From Simmondsia chinensis (lineage: Eukaryota; Streptophyta; Magnoliopsida; Caryophyllales; Simmondsiaceae): 64,000 bases of DNA. The notes under the pieces were generated by a model. It saw only the letters and a list, made by a program, of their open reading frames with translations. It was not told the origin of the DNA and searched no databases. The stretch covers positions 30,393,438-30,457,437 of the forward strand of contig JAGTTD010000001.1 in the NCBI GenBank assembly GCA_018398585.1, given 5' to 3'. A program made the position numbers and the translations under genes. Positions 32,007 through 41,869 of the stretch are shown here, piece after piece; within the stretch, counting starts at the first letter, position 1, and each line of letters begins with the position of its first letter.

Positions 32007-32940
32007 TTGATTTGGCTTCCGAATCAAGCTCATCTCCGGAAAGAAATTACAAAAAAAAAATACGATTAATTGTATTGCAATTAATCAATAAAACAATTGT
32101 GTCCCTGATTTAATTCAGATTTTGTGATCAGAATTCAAATCTGAATTTTGAAGTGGATTTTGGCGGTTGCTGCGCCAGTTTTTAGCAAGTGCCTGAGAGG
32201 TGTATCGGTTGGGATTAAAAGTGATTGAATTACATTGATGGAAGTTCAATTGTTCAGTATTTGTTGAGCACATTCAACAACATAGCTGATTCAAATTGAA
32301 ACCAATAGGATTGATCAAGCATTTGCTGTAGAAGTTGAGTGCTGAAGCAAGTTTAAGCTGCTGAAGAGTGGTGTTGAGCTAACTGTTCTTGATCAGCCGC
32401 TCATTTGATCTGTTGCGAAGAAGTTACAAGTGAGCTAATTGATCCACATTGCACTTGATCATCATCAAAAAATCAGAAACAAGCTGAATTGTGGTTTAAT
32501 CAGATTCTACAACTCAGAAATTGAAGTTGAGGTAACTGTTTCTAAACTTCAAGTTCAAACGCGATTCAAATCTGCTTTTCTTGCTAAATTGTGATGAAAT
32601 TGTGTTGATAAGCTTAGAAGTGGTGAGAATTCATCAGATTCTGCATTAATTCTTAAGAATTTTATGTTATTAAGTTGAGACTGGCTTAGGCGAAAAATCT
32701 GATAGCGAAGGCGAAAATCTGACATCGGAACTAGGAAACTAAAATTGTTGAAATCTGATTTCGTTCGTGAAATTCGCTTTAGGTATTGTGTTAAGGACTC
32801 GATTGCGAGCTTGAGTCGAGCTTAAGTCAAAAGTGTAAGTTGAATTACTCAACTACCATTGCGGTTAGGGTTTCCTCGAATTTCCTCTGTTCGAAGTTCG
32901 TCAGTAGGGTTGGAATCTGAGTGTGAAGTTAAGAGCAATT
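32007..32940 (+). other. Element N 5' leader
   Basis: About 930 bases between primer site and first ORF, without a usable reading frame. Short related phrases recur (GTGATGAAATTG, GCTGAAG, GATCAGC), and two near copies of 'CGAAAATCTGA' lie near 32692 and 32710. Packaging signals would be expected here, but none can be defined from one sequence. Confidence 0.5.
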
Positions 32941-33783
32941 ATGGATGGTAGTGATGCAGCGATTTCGGATTGGCTGAAGACGATGTTTGATCAACTCAAG
33001 AAATCTAATGCTGAATGGATACAGCAAATGAACCAGCAAAACAATGTGAAGATTGAACAGCAAGCTCAGCCGTTTGTAATGGAGAGATCTGATCAGGTCA
33101 TTTTTCAATCACAAGAATTGGTGGAAAGGTTTAACAAATGCTGGGATCAGCAAAAGGAGCAACTTGAAGTGAAATTAGCTGAGATTCAAGAACAATTTAG
33201 AAGGCCAAACTCTCCTGCTGTTCAATTAGTGAGGCCTTTTGAGGAATTGAATCATCAGATGTATTGTGAGGCTGATAAAATCGCCGTAGCTAAAGTGCAC
33301 AATGTGGAGCCACTTAATGTAGTTGACGAAGAATTGGACCAAGGTAATGCTGAAATTGATGAACATGAGTTGGTTGATCCTGAGGTTGAACGAGATGATC
33401 TTTATGAAGACTCTTGGCTAGAGTTAGAGTATTTCGAAGAGGAAGAGCTACAACATGACATGCTTCCGGAATGGGAATATGATTTCCATGTCAAGGGAAT
33501 GTTAAAGAAAGCAAGGAGTAGAGCTAAGAGAAGCCAACTTAATGACGCATTGAACGATTTTTGGGAAACAAAGAAGATTACAAAGAAGAAGTTGAAGCGT
33601 AAGGTGATGTCTCAGCCTGAGAGGTTTGTTGATCAACAAGATCTAACTCAAGATGCTGCTTTTACTGACGTATATGCTGGTACACAAGCTTCAGATATGT
33701 ATGCTGGTGTACAAGGGTTGGTTGCTGCAGACTCTGTGATTCTAACCAAAATAATTGATGCCACTGCTGAGATTTCATTGTAA
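32941..33783 (+). CDS. Element N ORF, first part (280 aa), unknown acidic coiled-coil-like protein
   Basis: I take ATG 32941 (MDGSDAAISDWLKTMFDQLK) as the start; the frame is also open a few codons upstream but only from GTG, which a plant mRNA would not normally use. Residues about 10-100 are rich in Q, E, K and hydrophobics spaced as in a coiled coil (DQLKKSNAEWIQQMNQQNN, KEQLEVKLAEIQEQF). Residues about 125-185 are strongly acidic, then comes a basic patch (KGMLKKARSRAKRSQ, KKITKKKLKRKV). This resembles a gag N-terminus in general build only; there is no gag core or zinc knuckle. The frame continues past TAA 33781 into the next part. Confidence 0.7.
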   Translation: MDGSDAAISDWLKTMFDQLKKSNAEWIQQMNQQNNVKIEQQAQPFVMERSDQVIFQSQELVERFNKCWDQQKEQLEVKLAEIQEQFRRPNSPAVQLVRPFEELNHQMYCEADKIAVAKVHNVEPLNVVDEELDQGNAEIDEHELVDPEVERDDLYEDSWLELEYFEEEELQHDMLPEWEYDFHVKGMLKKARSRAKRSQLNDALNDFWETKKITKKKLKRKVMSQPERFVDQQDLTQDAAFTDVYAGTQASDMYAGVQGLVAADSVILTKIIDATAEISL

Positions 33784-33825
33784 ACATCACCAAACCTATT
33801 AAGTATTATCCTATGGCAAGCTTAT

Positions 33826-34857
33826 ATGCAGAATGGAGGCACTTTCTCTGTTGAGCAATGTCGTTCTATAAGAAAGTTAGTTGTTGCTGCAGCAGTGTCA
33901 TCAAATACAGAGCAGGGCGTGTCTAAGTTCACTTGTGGGCATGCTGGAGTGTTAACTTGGGACCAGTACAACATCATCTTGGATGTTGACCAAGGTCTCT
34001 TGTGTTGGGTGAGAGATTACGAATGTATAGTGGCTGAAATGTACTATCGGCATGCCGATCGGCAAGTTCGGAATGGTCTATTTCTTCTTTTGAGTAGAAT
34101 TGTGGCTTATCTAAGTGCAGAATCTTATGATAAGTTGCCTCCTGATCCGGGAGAATACTCTCTAGACTATATGAAGCTGAGGGGAGTCGAATTTTTGCTA
34201 AAACAAGACTCTCGAGCTGCAAGAGTGCGCCTCAAGGTTCACAACAAACCAAGCTGGGTTCCCCTGCAAGCAATTGATCTGAGGGTTTTTGTGGTGGTCT
34301 GTTGTGCTTGTGCGGAGTGGAAAAATAATATGCACAATCTTCAATACCTTCACAATGTGTGGTTGAAGGAGTACAACAAGAGAACAAGAGCCATTCTAAT
34401 TGAAAATATTTTACATTTCAGTAGTAAAGATCAGGATGGAACTCCTTTGGTTCTGAAATTATTCTCAGTAACAATGGGGTGTCATTTGTGTCCTGATCTG
34501 TGGTTCATTTTCAAGGTTGAAGACAGGAACTCAATTGTGACCCAAGAGTACTTAATTTGGTGGAGCAAAAGTTCAGAAATGAAAACCAAAGTTGCTAGTG
34601 TTCAAGTGATCAATTTGGGACAGCAAAAGTGCACAGAAGCTGCTGAAAATTCTTGGGGAATTTTGATTCCTTCACTGTCAGCTGCATATCCGGAGTTAAG
34701 TAGATTCATGGATGGTGCAACTTTGATCTTGAGAGGTCTTATGAATTTTGATATTCAAGCCAATGTCACAAGAGCTCATTTGATAAAGTGGGGACAGCAT
34801 GTTTGCAAGGTAGCTGCTGAGGATGCTGAAGATTCTGAGAGGATTCCACTTCTCTGA
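33826..34857 (+). CDS. Element N ORF, second part (343 aa), unknown protein
   Basis: It is in the same frame as the first part, which is 14 readable codons away across a single TAA, so the two were probably one protein. It starts MQNGGTFSVEQCRSIRKLVV. It has several cysteine pairs (VVVCCACAEW, MGCHLCPDLW), many tryptophans, and mixed hydrophobic segments, but no signal peptide, no retroviral motif and no family I recognise. The absence of stops over 343 codons in AT-rich DNA argues for past selection as a coding sequence. It ends at TGA 34855-34857 and the frame stays open beyond. Confidence 0.65.
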   Translation: MQNGGTFSVEQCRSIRKLVVAAAVSSNTEQGVSKFTCGHAGVLTWDQYNIILDVDQGLLCWVRDYECIVAEMYYRHADRQVRNGLFLLLSRIVAYLSAESYDKLPPDPGEYSLDYMKLRGVEFLLKQDSRAARVRLKVHNKPSWVPLQAIDLRVFVVVCCACAEWKNNMHNLQYLHNVWLKEYNKRTRAILIENILHFSSKDQDGTPLVLKLFSVTMGCHLCPDLWFIFKVEDRNSIVTQEYLIWWSKSSEMKTKVASVQVINLGQQKCTEAAENSWGILIPSLSAAYPELSRFMDGATLILRGLMNFDIQANVTRAHLIKWGQHVCKVAAEDAEDSERIPLL

Positions 34858-35172
34858 TTGACAGTAGCAGATGAGAAGCTCAAATGGGATGTGATTGGTG
34901 CTATTATGATTATGGGAAAATGTCATAACCTGTTCACGTCAAGTGGCTTCCATATGGACATAAACCGAGCTGCAATCTGTCATTATGAGCTGCTTTTAGG
35001 GTATACTACTGAATTACTGAATTCTGCAGCAAATCAACGTGTGAATTTGAGAAATAATCAAGAAGTGGCTGAGTTTGGTCTGAGATGGAATTGTAAATGG
35101 ATGTTTAAGCAATACAAATTTTGGATAAAATCCAAGATGATTGGCAGCTGCACTCTTATGGGATTGCTTTAG
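34858..35172 (+). pseudogene. Element N ORF, third part, in frame after a TGA
   Basis: Directly after the TGA the same frame reads 'LTVADEKLKWDVIGAIMIMG' and '...GLRWNCKWMFKQYK' without an ATG, so it is read-through of the same ancestral protein rather than a new gene. A one-base change in the AAATTTT run near 35116-35121 moves the reading to the next frame; the remaining codons up to 35172 are out of frame. Confidence 0.55.
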
Positions 35173-35633
35173 GTTTGGTCACCATGATCAAGAAATTGGG
35201 TTGTGACGGTTGCGATGGAACATGTTTACAAGCCGATTTTGATGCGCGGTTCTCTTGGTTTGAATTTGGAAGGCCTCCCGAGGTGTTAAAAGACTTCATA
35301 TGCATTTTTGTGTGGTTAATAACATACAAAGTCTGTTGGGCAGCATTCTACAAACAGGATTTCAGAATTACAGAGGCAATTGGTGATTCTCAGCAGCGAG
35401 TTAGAGTTCTGAGCTATGTTAACTACAGCCTAAGGGGTCGTGGGTGTGTCGTTGATGCTTGGTTTAATCAGTGTAGACCACCTGAAGGTGCAACACATCC
35501 ATACGGGGTCCTTGTGCAGAACAAGCATCATATTAAGGAGTACTGCTGCAATTCCGAGTTAGTTCATCGTTGGTTGTTCAACTGTACAAATTGCATTGAT
35601 TGTGATCATAGCTTCACTCTCTTCCATTCTTGA
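35106..35633 (+). pseudogene. Element N ORF, fourth part after a frameshift
   Basis: It reads 'DKIQDDWQLHSYGIALGLVT' and 'LGCDGCDGTCLQADFDARFS', then a C-terminal 'CTNCIDCDHSFTLFHS' before the stop at 35631-35633. It is one reading frame off from the third part. The last ~40 bases and the following purine tract align with the 3' ends of the Gypsy-1 and Gypsy-3 pol genes (FPSFHS), so the junction with a chromovirus 3' end lies at or just before the stop. The whole ancestral frame 32941-35633 spans about 898 codons. Confidence 0.55.
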
Positions 35634-35645
35634 GGACAAGAATGT

Positions 35646-35662
35646 TTTCAAGGGGAAGGGAA
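35646..35662 (+). other. Element N polypurine tract
   Basis: The purine tract AAGGGGAAGGGAA immediately precedes the 3' LTR start TGTTATG. It corresponds to AAGGGGCGGGTA in Gypsy-1. Confidence 0.85.
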
Positions 35663-36120
35663 TGTTATGATCCGACAATCCGAGGCATGTTCCCGTGGTG
35701 GCTGTGAAGCTGTCCTGCAGCTAAGTTGCTGCTGTTAGCTGTGTTGTGGCTGTCGTTGCTGCTGCATTGTGGTCTTTTGGTGTAGTTGATAGTTGTATTA
35801 GTGTGTTGGTATTGTAAATAGTTATAAGCTTGGTCGTGTCATGTAATAAGTGGGTTAGTTAGTGTTATGTTAGTTAGATATTCTTAGTTGATTTAGATAC
35901 TTTATTGCCTTAGATCCTATCTTGTAAGTAGTATAAATAGGAGGCTCTAGTTTGTAATCCAAATAACTTTTGATGAATGAATTGATACCTTTGATATCCT
36001 CTCTATTTTCTCATCTCCTTTCCCTTCTTTCTCTCATCTAAACTCTATATTCTTTCTCACCTCATACTCTCTATATCCCAATCAAGGTTACGATTCAAGA
36101 GAAATCCTTGAATCTTAACA
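35663..36120 (+). repeat. Element N 3' LTR
   Basis: It starts TGTTATGATCCGACA and ends GAATCTTAACA; it differs from the 5' LTR mostly by transitions and one single-base gap. Confidence 0.95.
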
Positions 36121-36535
36121 GTATCACAGAAGTTAGGAATCATGTTCATTTCTTAGGTCGTTTAATTGACTCAACATTTATGTGTCCTAAGCGAGCAAGC
36201 CACAGTTCAAGAGATTCAAGAAAATAAGCAAAAGAAGTACCAATATTATTATTTAGGCAAACAGCGTCAAGAACAAATAGGCCATCATTACAAAATCCCT
36301 TGCCCATAAATTCCCCATTCCTAGTTAGGACTAGTTTGTTTGATTCAAAGGATATTTTCAAACCAGCTTTAATCAACAGACTACCCAAAATCAGATTCCT
36401 AGGCATCTCAGACACATGCAACACAATTGTTAAAGTAAGAAACTTTCTAGAAGTGAGTTCAAAAGAAATCTTCCCTTTTCCGAGGATAGGTGCTACTGCA
36501 GAATTACCCATGTAAACGACCTCTCCATCAGTCAT
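36121..36535 (-). pseudogene. Copia-C protease end and pre-integrase domain
   Basis: An open 129-codon segment. 'ISFELTSRKFLTLTIVLHVS' and 'EMPRNLILGSLLIKAGLKIS' form the C-terminal half of the Copia protease, and 'LWLARLGHINVESIKR' matches the GAG_pre-integrase block (W/H-x-R-L-G-H). It is cut off by element N on its left. Confidence 0.85.
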
Positions 36536-36560
36536 TTTCTGGTTTCCTCTGGAACGTGTT

Positions 36561-37265
36561 TCAGTTTGTGCAGATGTGCCTGGTAGCCCCGGTGTCCACG
36601 ATCCACTCAGCCATATTGTTCACCAGGTTCACCTCTGAAACAACTGCTACAATGTTCTCCATCTCTACAAGATGAGCCTTGTGCTTTGGGTCCTTAGTAT
36701 GATTCCTTTTGCTTCTACAATCTTTGGCCATATGTCCACATTTTCCACAGTAAAAGCAATCTCTGAGAAATTTGTTGTTTGACTTTTGTATCTTTCCCCC
36801 AGGTTTGAAGTTTGAACAATGTTTTTTTCCCTTGTTCTTAAACCTATCAAGTGCAATAGCCCTTTTCTCTACAATATTAGCTTTTGAAAAGTTCGAATAT
36901 GAGTGCCCCCTATCCTTAAGCCTATTTTCTTCCTCGATTTTTAAGTGGTGCCTTAACTCCTCTACTACCACGTTCTTCTTATTATGCATAAGCAAATTTC
37001 TGTAGTCCTTCCAAGAAGATGAAAGTTTTTCAATTATAACATATGCTTTTGTAATGTTACAAATTTTAAGGCCTTTTGACAAAAGAGTAGTTACTATGTT
37101 TTCGTATTCATAGACTTGGTCAATTATTGGTTTATTGTCCACGAATTTGAAATCTAGCCACTTACTAGCCGCATATTTTCTAGTTCTTGCATCGTCACCC
37201 CCCCGTATTTTTTCTGTAGGAAATCCCAAATTTCTTTTAATGGGTCTAATTTTAGAGCCCATCAC
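36561..37265 (-). pseudogene. Copia-C gag (C-terminal part) and protease start
   Basis: A 234-codon open segment. It contains the UBN2-like gag region 'DNKPIIDQVYEYENIVTTLL', 'LSSSWKDYRNLLMHNKKNVV' and 'ELRHHLKIEEENRLKDRG', the CCHC zinc knuckle 'CFYCGKCGHMAKDC' (complete C-x2-C-x4-H-x4-C), and near the end the protease motif 'MAEWIVDTGATRHIC' with the catalytic DTG. It is one of the longest intact frames of Copia-C. A stop separates it from the next part at 36535. Confidence 0.88.
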
Positions 37266-37304
37266 TCATGTAATGTAGCAAAATTCCCCTCTAGGTTCGG
37301 TCGT

Positions 37305-37490
37305 CTACACTGAATTTTTCTTCATAGGCTTTTTTCTCATATTCATCCTCGGGTTCCTTTTTCCATGGAGTACATAATCTATACAAACTTGTTGTGGGAA
37401 GAACAAAATTTTTTGAGACCACCTCTTATAACTGTTCCCGTTAAGAGGGTCAACTTCAAACATGTCGAGAAGAGGTAATTTGGTTGCCAT
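37305..37490 (-). pseudogene. Copia-C gag N-terminus
   Basis: It starts MATKLPLLDMFEVDPLNGNS at ATG 37490, about 40 bases inside the 5' LTR, and reads 'YKRWSQKILFF', the usual start of a Copia gag (x-L-N-G-x-N-Y-x-x-W). It goes out of frame near 37305 before the next gag part. Confidence 0.8.
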
Positions 37491-37532
37491 GTTTAAGTAT
37501 AGATATGTAAAACTTTAAATCGTCTTTTAAAT

Positions 37533-38577
37533 TGTATAAATTAGTAAAATATGCGATTTATAGTGACAAAGTTGCAATATAATGCAAAAAATGCAGTGAA
37601 AATACAATATAAAATACTAGCAAAATCACAGTAATATTCAGTGAACCTACAGAAATAAACGCGAAGGAAAATTGTGGAAACAGTAGCGAAAAAAGTAGTA
37701 AATCAGCGAAAAATACTGCAAAATTTAGCAGAAAACTGCAGTAAAATAACAGTAAAAAAATTAGTGAAAATGCAGTAAAAATATTGTTAACTTACAACCA
37801 AAAATTTCAGCAAAGGATTTTACTGAAAATACCTAAACAAAGCAATCAAATAGTACCGAAAAGTGGGGAAAAGGATTAGAATAACGAAGATACCATGCCG
37901 TGGAAAATCCCACTGTCCTAAAAGATGATTTCGCCACTGCTTCGTAGCAAATAGCTGTATCGGCGACTGTCCTCCGGGATTAACATGGTCCGACTGTTAA
38001 CGTACACTCATTAATCGTTGGGTCAAAGAGTCGAAGAACCTTGCCCAAGTATTTTGAGATGGAGTTGATGGAACTAAGCAGAAGGGAGAAGAAGAATTTA
38101 AAGAACAATTGTTATTTTTCTGATTAAGAATTCAACCAAGCCCATGTGTGCATTTATAGTACCAGGAAGAGGAGGTGATCGGTGCAAAATGCCATTGGGT
38201 AATGAATTACTATAATTAAAATTCTAACAGTTATGTTTTGTTTTAATTTGCAGAAATTAAACAAACAAAATGCTTGAGCAGTGAATACCACCAACTAATT
38301 CAATTTTAATTAGACCCGATTCAGCAACAGCTAGTAATGGCTTTCGAAATTATTTTTCGAAAATAAATGTACTCGTTATTAAAAAGATCGCCCATGTCCG
38401 ATCATGGCACGTTGGGCGGCACGTGCGTGTGTGTGGTACCACCATTCTTCCACCCTTAACTTAATTGAAAGGATTGAATAACATATGTCTATTTAAATCC
38501 AAACAAACTCTCCCCTTTTTTCTATGTGGGATGTAGCCTTATTTTTTCTTGTATCCTTTTTCTAACAATGACAACCC
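37533..38577 (-). repeat. Copia-C 5' LTR
   Basis: It runs TGTATAAATTAGT to CTTTTTCTAACA on the plus strand and pairs with 22605-23636. The ~40 bases between it and gag hold no clear primer site. Confidence 0.88.
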
Positions 38578-39408
38578 CTCCACCAGATGTCCATGACAAA
38601 GAATATGTATAACTACAAGCATTATTTTTCACAGCTTCTCCATTAGTTACCGACTCACCCTTTACTAAACAATTTATTTATACTTGAACATATTCATAGT
38701 TTAAATTCCTAATGTCAAACACCTGGAACACTTTGGCCAATGATTCCAAACTATTCAAACACTTGAGAATCAGCTAAGGGGACATCTGTATCTCTTAAGA
38801 GATTGTAGTTTCCATAATGAATACCTAATCATTGTCACACTTCACACCGCTACCCAGTGTATACGGGAATTCAATCATTTGTCCAAACCTTACTTATGGT
38901 ACACCAAAGCAACTGACATTCCATGCACAAGTCCAAAATACTCTCAAGATTTGCAGTCATTGTTCAAACAGTACATCATGAATCACTTATCTCCGATAGC
39001 AGTCTGGAAACAAGCAACTCACATGGTCCAACTCAGTATGTCAATCTTATTAAAAACACCAACCTAACACTTTTGGATCACTATCCACATGACCAAGACA
39101 AGTCATCTAAAGTGTTGAGTCATGCTCTTAATAGACAAGTAGCCAAACTTATAATCGACCTTGAGTTACTCAAATAACATTCCGTACCATTTGTTCCAAG
39201 TCTATTTGTGGCTTAATCACATTATTCACTTAGAACAAATATGTAAAATATAATCTGAGGACTCTGGACAAAACTTAAAAGAAAATTGCATGCAGTGTAT
39301 ATACTCACTTACACAAAGTTAACGAGGAAACGACTGGAACTTCAGTTTTATTCATGAATAAAATAACATTACAAAATAAAGATTTTAGGACACAATTCCT
39401 AACAGAAA
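38578..39408 (-). repeat. Copia-D LTR fragment
   Basis: It aligns with 58133-58984 of the Copia-E 3' LTR, for example 'CAACCCCTCCACCAGATGTC', 'CACTTCACACCGCTACCCAG', 'CTCATTATTCACTTAGAACA'-like blocks and the end 'GGACACAATTCCTAACA'. The inner part of the LTR was lost when Copia-C inserted or recombined at 38577. The polypurine tract that should follow is replaced by Tat-like sequence at 39409. Confidence 0.8.
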
Positions 39409-39420
39409 CTAGATACCTCT

Positions 39421-40630
39421 ATGTCAGACCTGGCACGAATGAGACAAAAGCTAGGAGAATCCATGGAGGATTACATTGCTAGGTTGAAGAGAGCCATCTT
39501 GAAATGTACAGTGGCTCTCCCCCAACTTAAGCATGCTAAGTTGGCCTTGAACAGGTTGGATATTAAGTTTGCAAAAAAATTTGAAGGGTCAAATTTCACT
39601 ATTCTTCTTTAGCCAGCATAATGTGCTGCTAGATAGGAGGCTGTCTTGAAAGATAAAAGCCTAAAAAACAATGGCATAATTGGAAACTTACATCCATGAG
39701 GTGATATATGAAGCTGAATTCCCTCATTATGAAATTGATGTTGCTGAGTATGTCAAGAGACCTCTAGGTGTCTTGAATCCTTTGGTGAAAAAGGATGTCA
39801 TGGTTAGGAAATCTAATCCCAAGATCTAAGAAAGTATTTGTTTGACCTTTCAAGAACTGATATGATATTTGATTGGATTTAGGTAAATAACAAACTTATA
39901 ATCAATGGGAACATAAGAAACCTAATCCTAATTCCTTTAGAGGGAAGGTTTATTACAAATGGTGATTCCTTCACCCACTCAACCAAGAATTTTGTCATCA
40001 CTGGGAATGTAGTCCCGAATGTCATTAAGGCAAGGGAACTCATCTTCTCTAAGGAAGGGAAAATGGGTGTTGGCAAAAACCCATTCCCCTCTCTTGTACA
40101 TGTAAATGTGATTGAGGAAATTAAGCAAAAAGATGTTCACGGTCCTCAAACTAACACAAAATGTCCCTGCAGGACGAACGCATATACTGAAGGGTTGGTT
40201 GTGGTCAATGCCTTATTTGAAAGGCTTCTAAAGCAGGGAGCACTAAGGTTCCCAAAGAGCTCTTTTCAATTGGGAAATGAGTTTTGCAAGTGGCACATTA
40301 CAATGGAGCACCCAACTTGTGATTGTTTCACTTTGAAAAGATTCTTAAAAAGAAACTGGAGAAAGGAATCAGGTTTCTCTCGATGGAAGATGAGATATAC
40401 TTTGGTATATCCTCAACAAGCAGTGGAAGATGGTCTTTGCCACAAAGAGCAAGGTAACCAAGAGGCTCATGGAGCTTACCTATTATCTTTATGGGGGATC
40501 TATTCATAGGCTCATGTCTGAGACGATGAAACTGCAATTATACCCCAAAAAGACACTAACAGCCCCAAAGAAGAACCCATATTTGAGTAAACCAGGGATT
40601 CATTCTAAAAATCTCGGCTGATTATGAGAA
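39421..40630 (+). pseudogene. Tat-like gag and zinc-binding region
   Basis: It opens with 'MRQKLGESMEDYIARLKRAI' and 'LNRLDIKFAKKFEGSNF', the end of the gag core ('Q..GES...Y..R....C....'). The part 40063-40509 has 'NEFCKWHITMEHPTCDCFTL', the C-K-W-H...H-x-T-x-x-C metal-binding motif placed between gag and protease in this group. Frames change several times. Confidence 0.75.
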
Positions 40631-41512
40631 TGGACACCCCAAAGGAACCCGAAATACCATCTAGTTGAAGTGGAGACTAATTAGAGTCCATGATCTATAT
40701 GACAAGAACCCTCGAGTATCCGTTGTGATAACGTATGGAGAAGAAACGAACATGATCAAGGGACTGGTGGGTCCTCCAAGCTTACAAGAACATAGGAAAG
40801 AAAGTTTTTGTGCCAGAAATCAATAAAGAAAAGGGATCAGCTTGACTCTTAGCTAGTCAAGGACCTTCTTGGAAAGGGATTTGACTCTCAGATTGTTGAA
40901 AATGGTGGCCCAAAGGCCATGGATCTCAAGGATCAAAAGTGGAAAGTATCTTAGGGGCCCACAAACACTAAGAAAGAGCCCTGCAAAAAGCCTAAGAGAT
41001 GGGCAAATCTCTCATCCTAAGAAAGCAATGAATCTTGGTGGGATCAATTCACCAAGGATTTGTGGGATCAAAGGTATCAAACAATGATGAGGAGTACAAT
41101 CCTCTCACTGTCAGTTTGCTGGAACATCTAAACTAAGTCTGCCCTGATGTGGTTAGATATAGAGAACAAATTCCAAGAAGGGGATTACGCCAAGCCTATG
41201 GAAAAGTCTAGTACTTGAGAGGTTGAGTATAAGGATCAACCTCAAGATGAAGATATGCAGGTTGGAAAAAGTCTCAAGAAGAAGATGAATGAGAAACTCC
41301 ACACTTAGTTTCATGCTCACAGAAGCAAGCTGATGGCAAGGCAGTTTTGCTTATGTCCCTAAAATTCATGACAAGGAAGGCTCAAGATAGCCTCAAAGCC
41401 GACGTAGTGGCAACAGAAGAAGTGTCCCAGGTAAAGCTGGTGGCTGATGTAAGAACCCCATAAAGGTAATCCTACTCCATCATCTTTTAAATTTGAATTT
41501 GCAATCTCAAAG
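40631..41512 (+). other. Degenerate spacer between gag and protease of the Tat-like element
   Basis: No domain recognised. Reading in several frames gives fragments only, for example 'DSQIVENGGPKAMDLKDQKW' near 40880. In related elements this spacer is poorly conserved. Confidence 0.5.
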
Positions 41513-41869
41513 TTGGTTAATGACTATCCTAACATAATGAAGATAAGGTTTGATGGTCCCACTATTGCCAATAAACATATCAAGCCCCTGTACATCAAAG
41601 CCAAGTTGGATGGCATCATGGTGAACAAGATTTTAGTAGATAACGCCCCGGCCATCAGCAACTTACCTTCATATATGTTGGAGGTCATTTGCAATTATCG
41701 AGATGACATGATTACTTCTGATGTCACAATTTATGGCTTTTTTGGAGCCACCATGAAGTTTAAAGGGGTCATCCTAATTGAGTTAACTGTTGGCAATCTG
41801 AGTAATCTAATAGCTTTCTTTGTGGTTGATACTACCTCAAGTTATAATGCATTGCTCGGGAGATTTTGA
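41513..41869 (+). pseudogene. Tat-like aspartic protease
   Basis: An open 118-codon stretch with 'HIKPLYIKAKLDGIMVNKIL', then 'VDNAPAISNLPSYML', which corresponds to VDxGAAxNLLP; the glycine after the catalytic aspartate is changed. 'LTVGNLSNLIAFFVVDTTSS' and 'YNALLGR' complete the fold. Confidence 0.8.

Larger units (their letters stand above)
31533..36120 (+). mobile_element. Element N: LTR retrotransposon with an unfamiliar long ORF
   Basis: Two LTRs of 459 and 458 bp (31533-31991, 35663-36120), by eye about 20 differences, so roughly 95% identical. A perfect initiator tRNA-Met primer site follows the first LTR and a purine tract (CAAGGGGAAGGGAA) precedes the second. The interior has no gag core, protease, RT, RNase H or integrase motif. 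Instead it holds one long frame, 32941-35633, broken by two stops and one frameshift. Flanking bases GCATT and GTATC differ by two transitions and may be an old 5-bp target duplication. LTR ends and the 3' end of the interior resemble Gypsy-1 and Gypsy-3, so a chromovirus probably mobilised it. Confidence 0.85.
22605..38577 (-). mobile_element. Copia-C: Ty1/Copia element on the minus strand, host of two nested elements
   Basis: LTRs are 22605-23636 (3') and 37533-38577 (5'). Between them, reading right to left, are gag, protease, pre-integrase domain, integrase, RT and RNase H, interrupted by element N (31533-36120) and Gypsy-2 (24857-29300). Without these inserts the element is about 6.9 kb. 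The polypurine tract CCTTTGTGGGGGAT (minus strand) sits at the inner edge of the 3' LTR. No clear tRNA primer site was found next to the 5' LTR, and the two outer flanks belong to different older elements without a convincing target duplication. Confidence 0.85.

Noticed and set aside
32923..32940. GTG start for the element N ORF
   Set aside because: A plant mRNA would be expected to start at AUG; the first ATG in frame is 32941.
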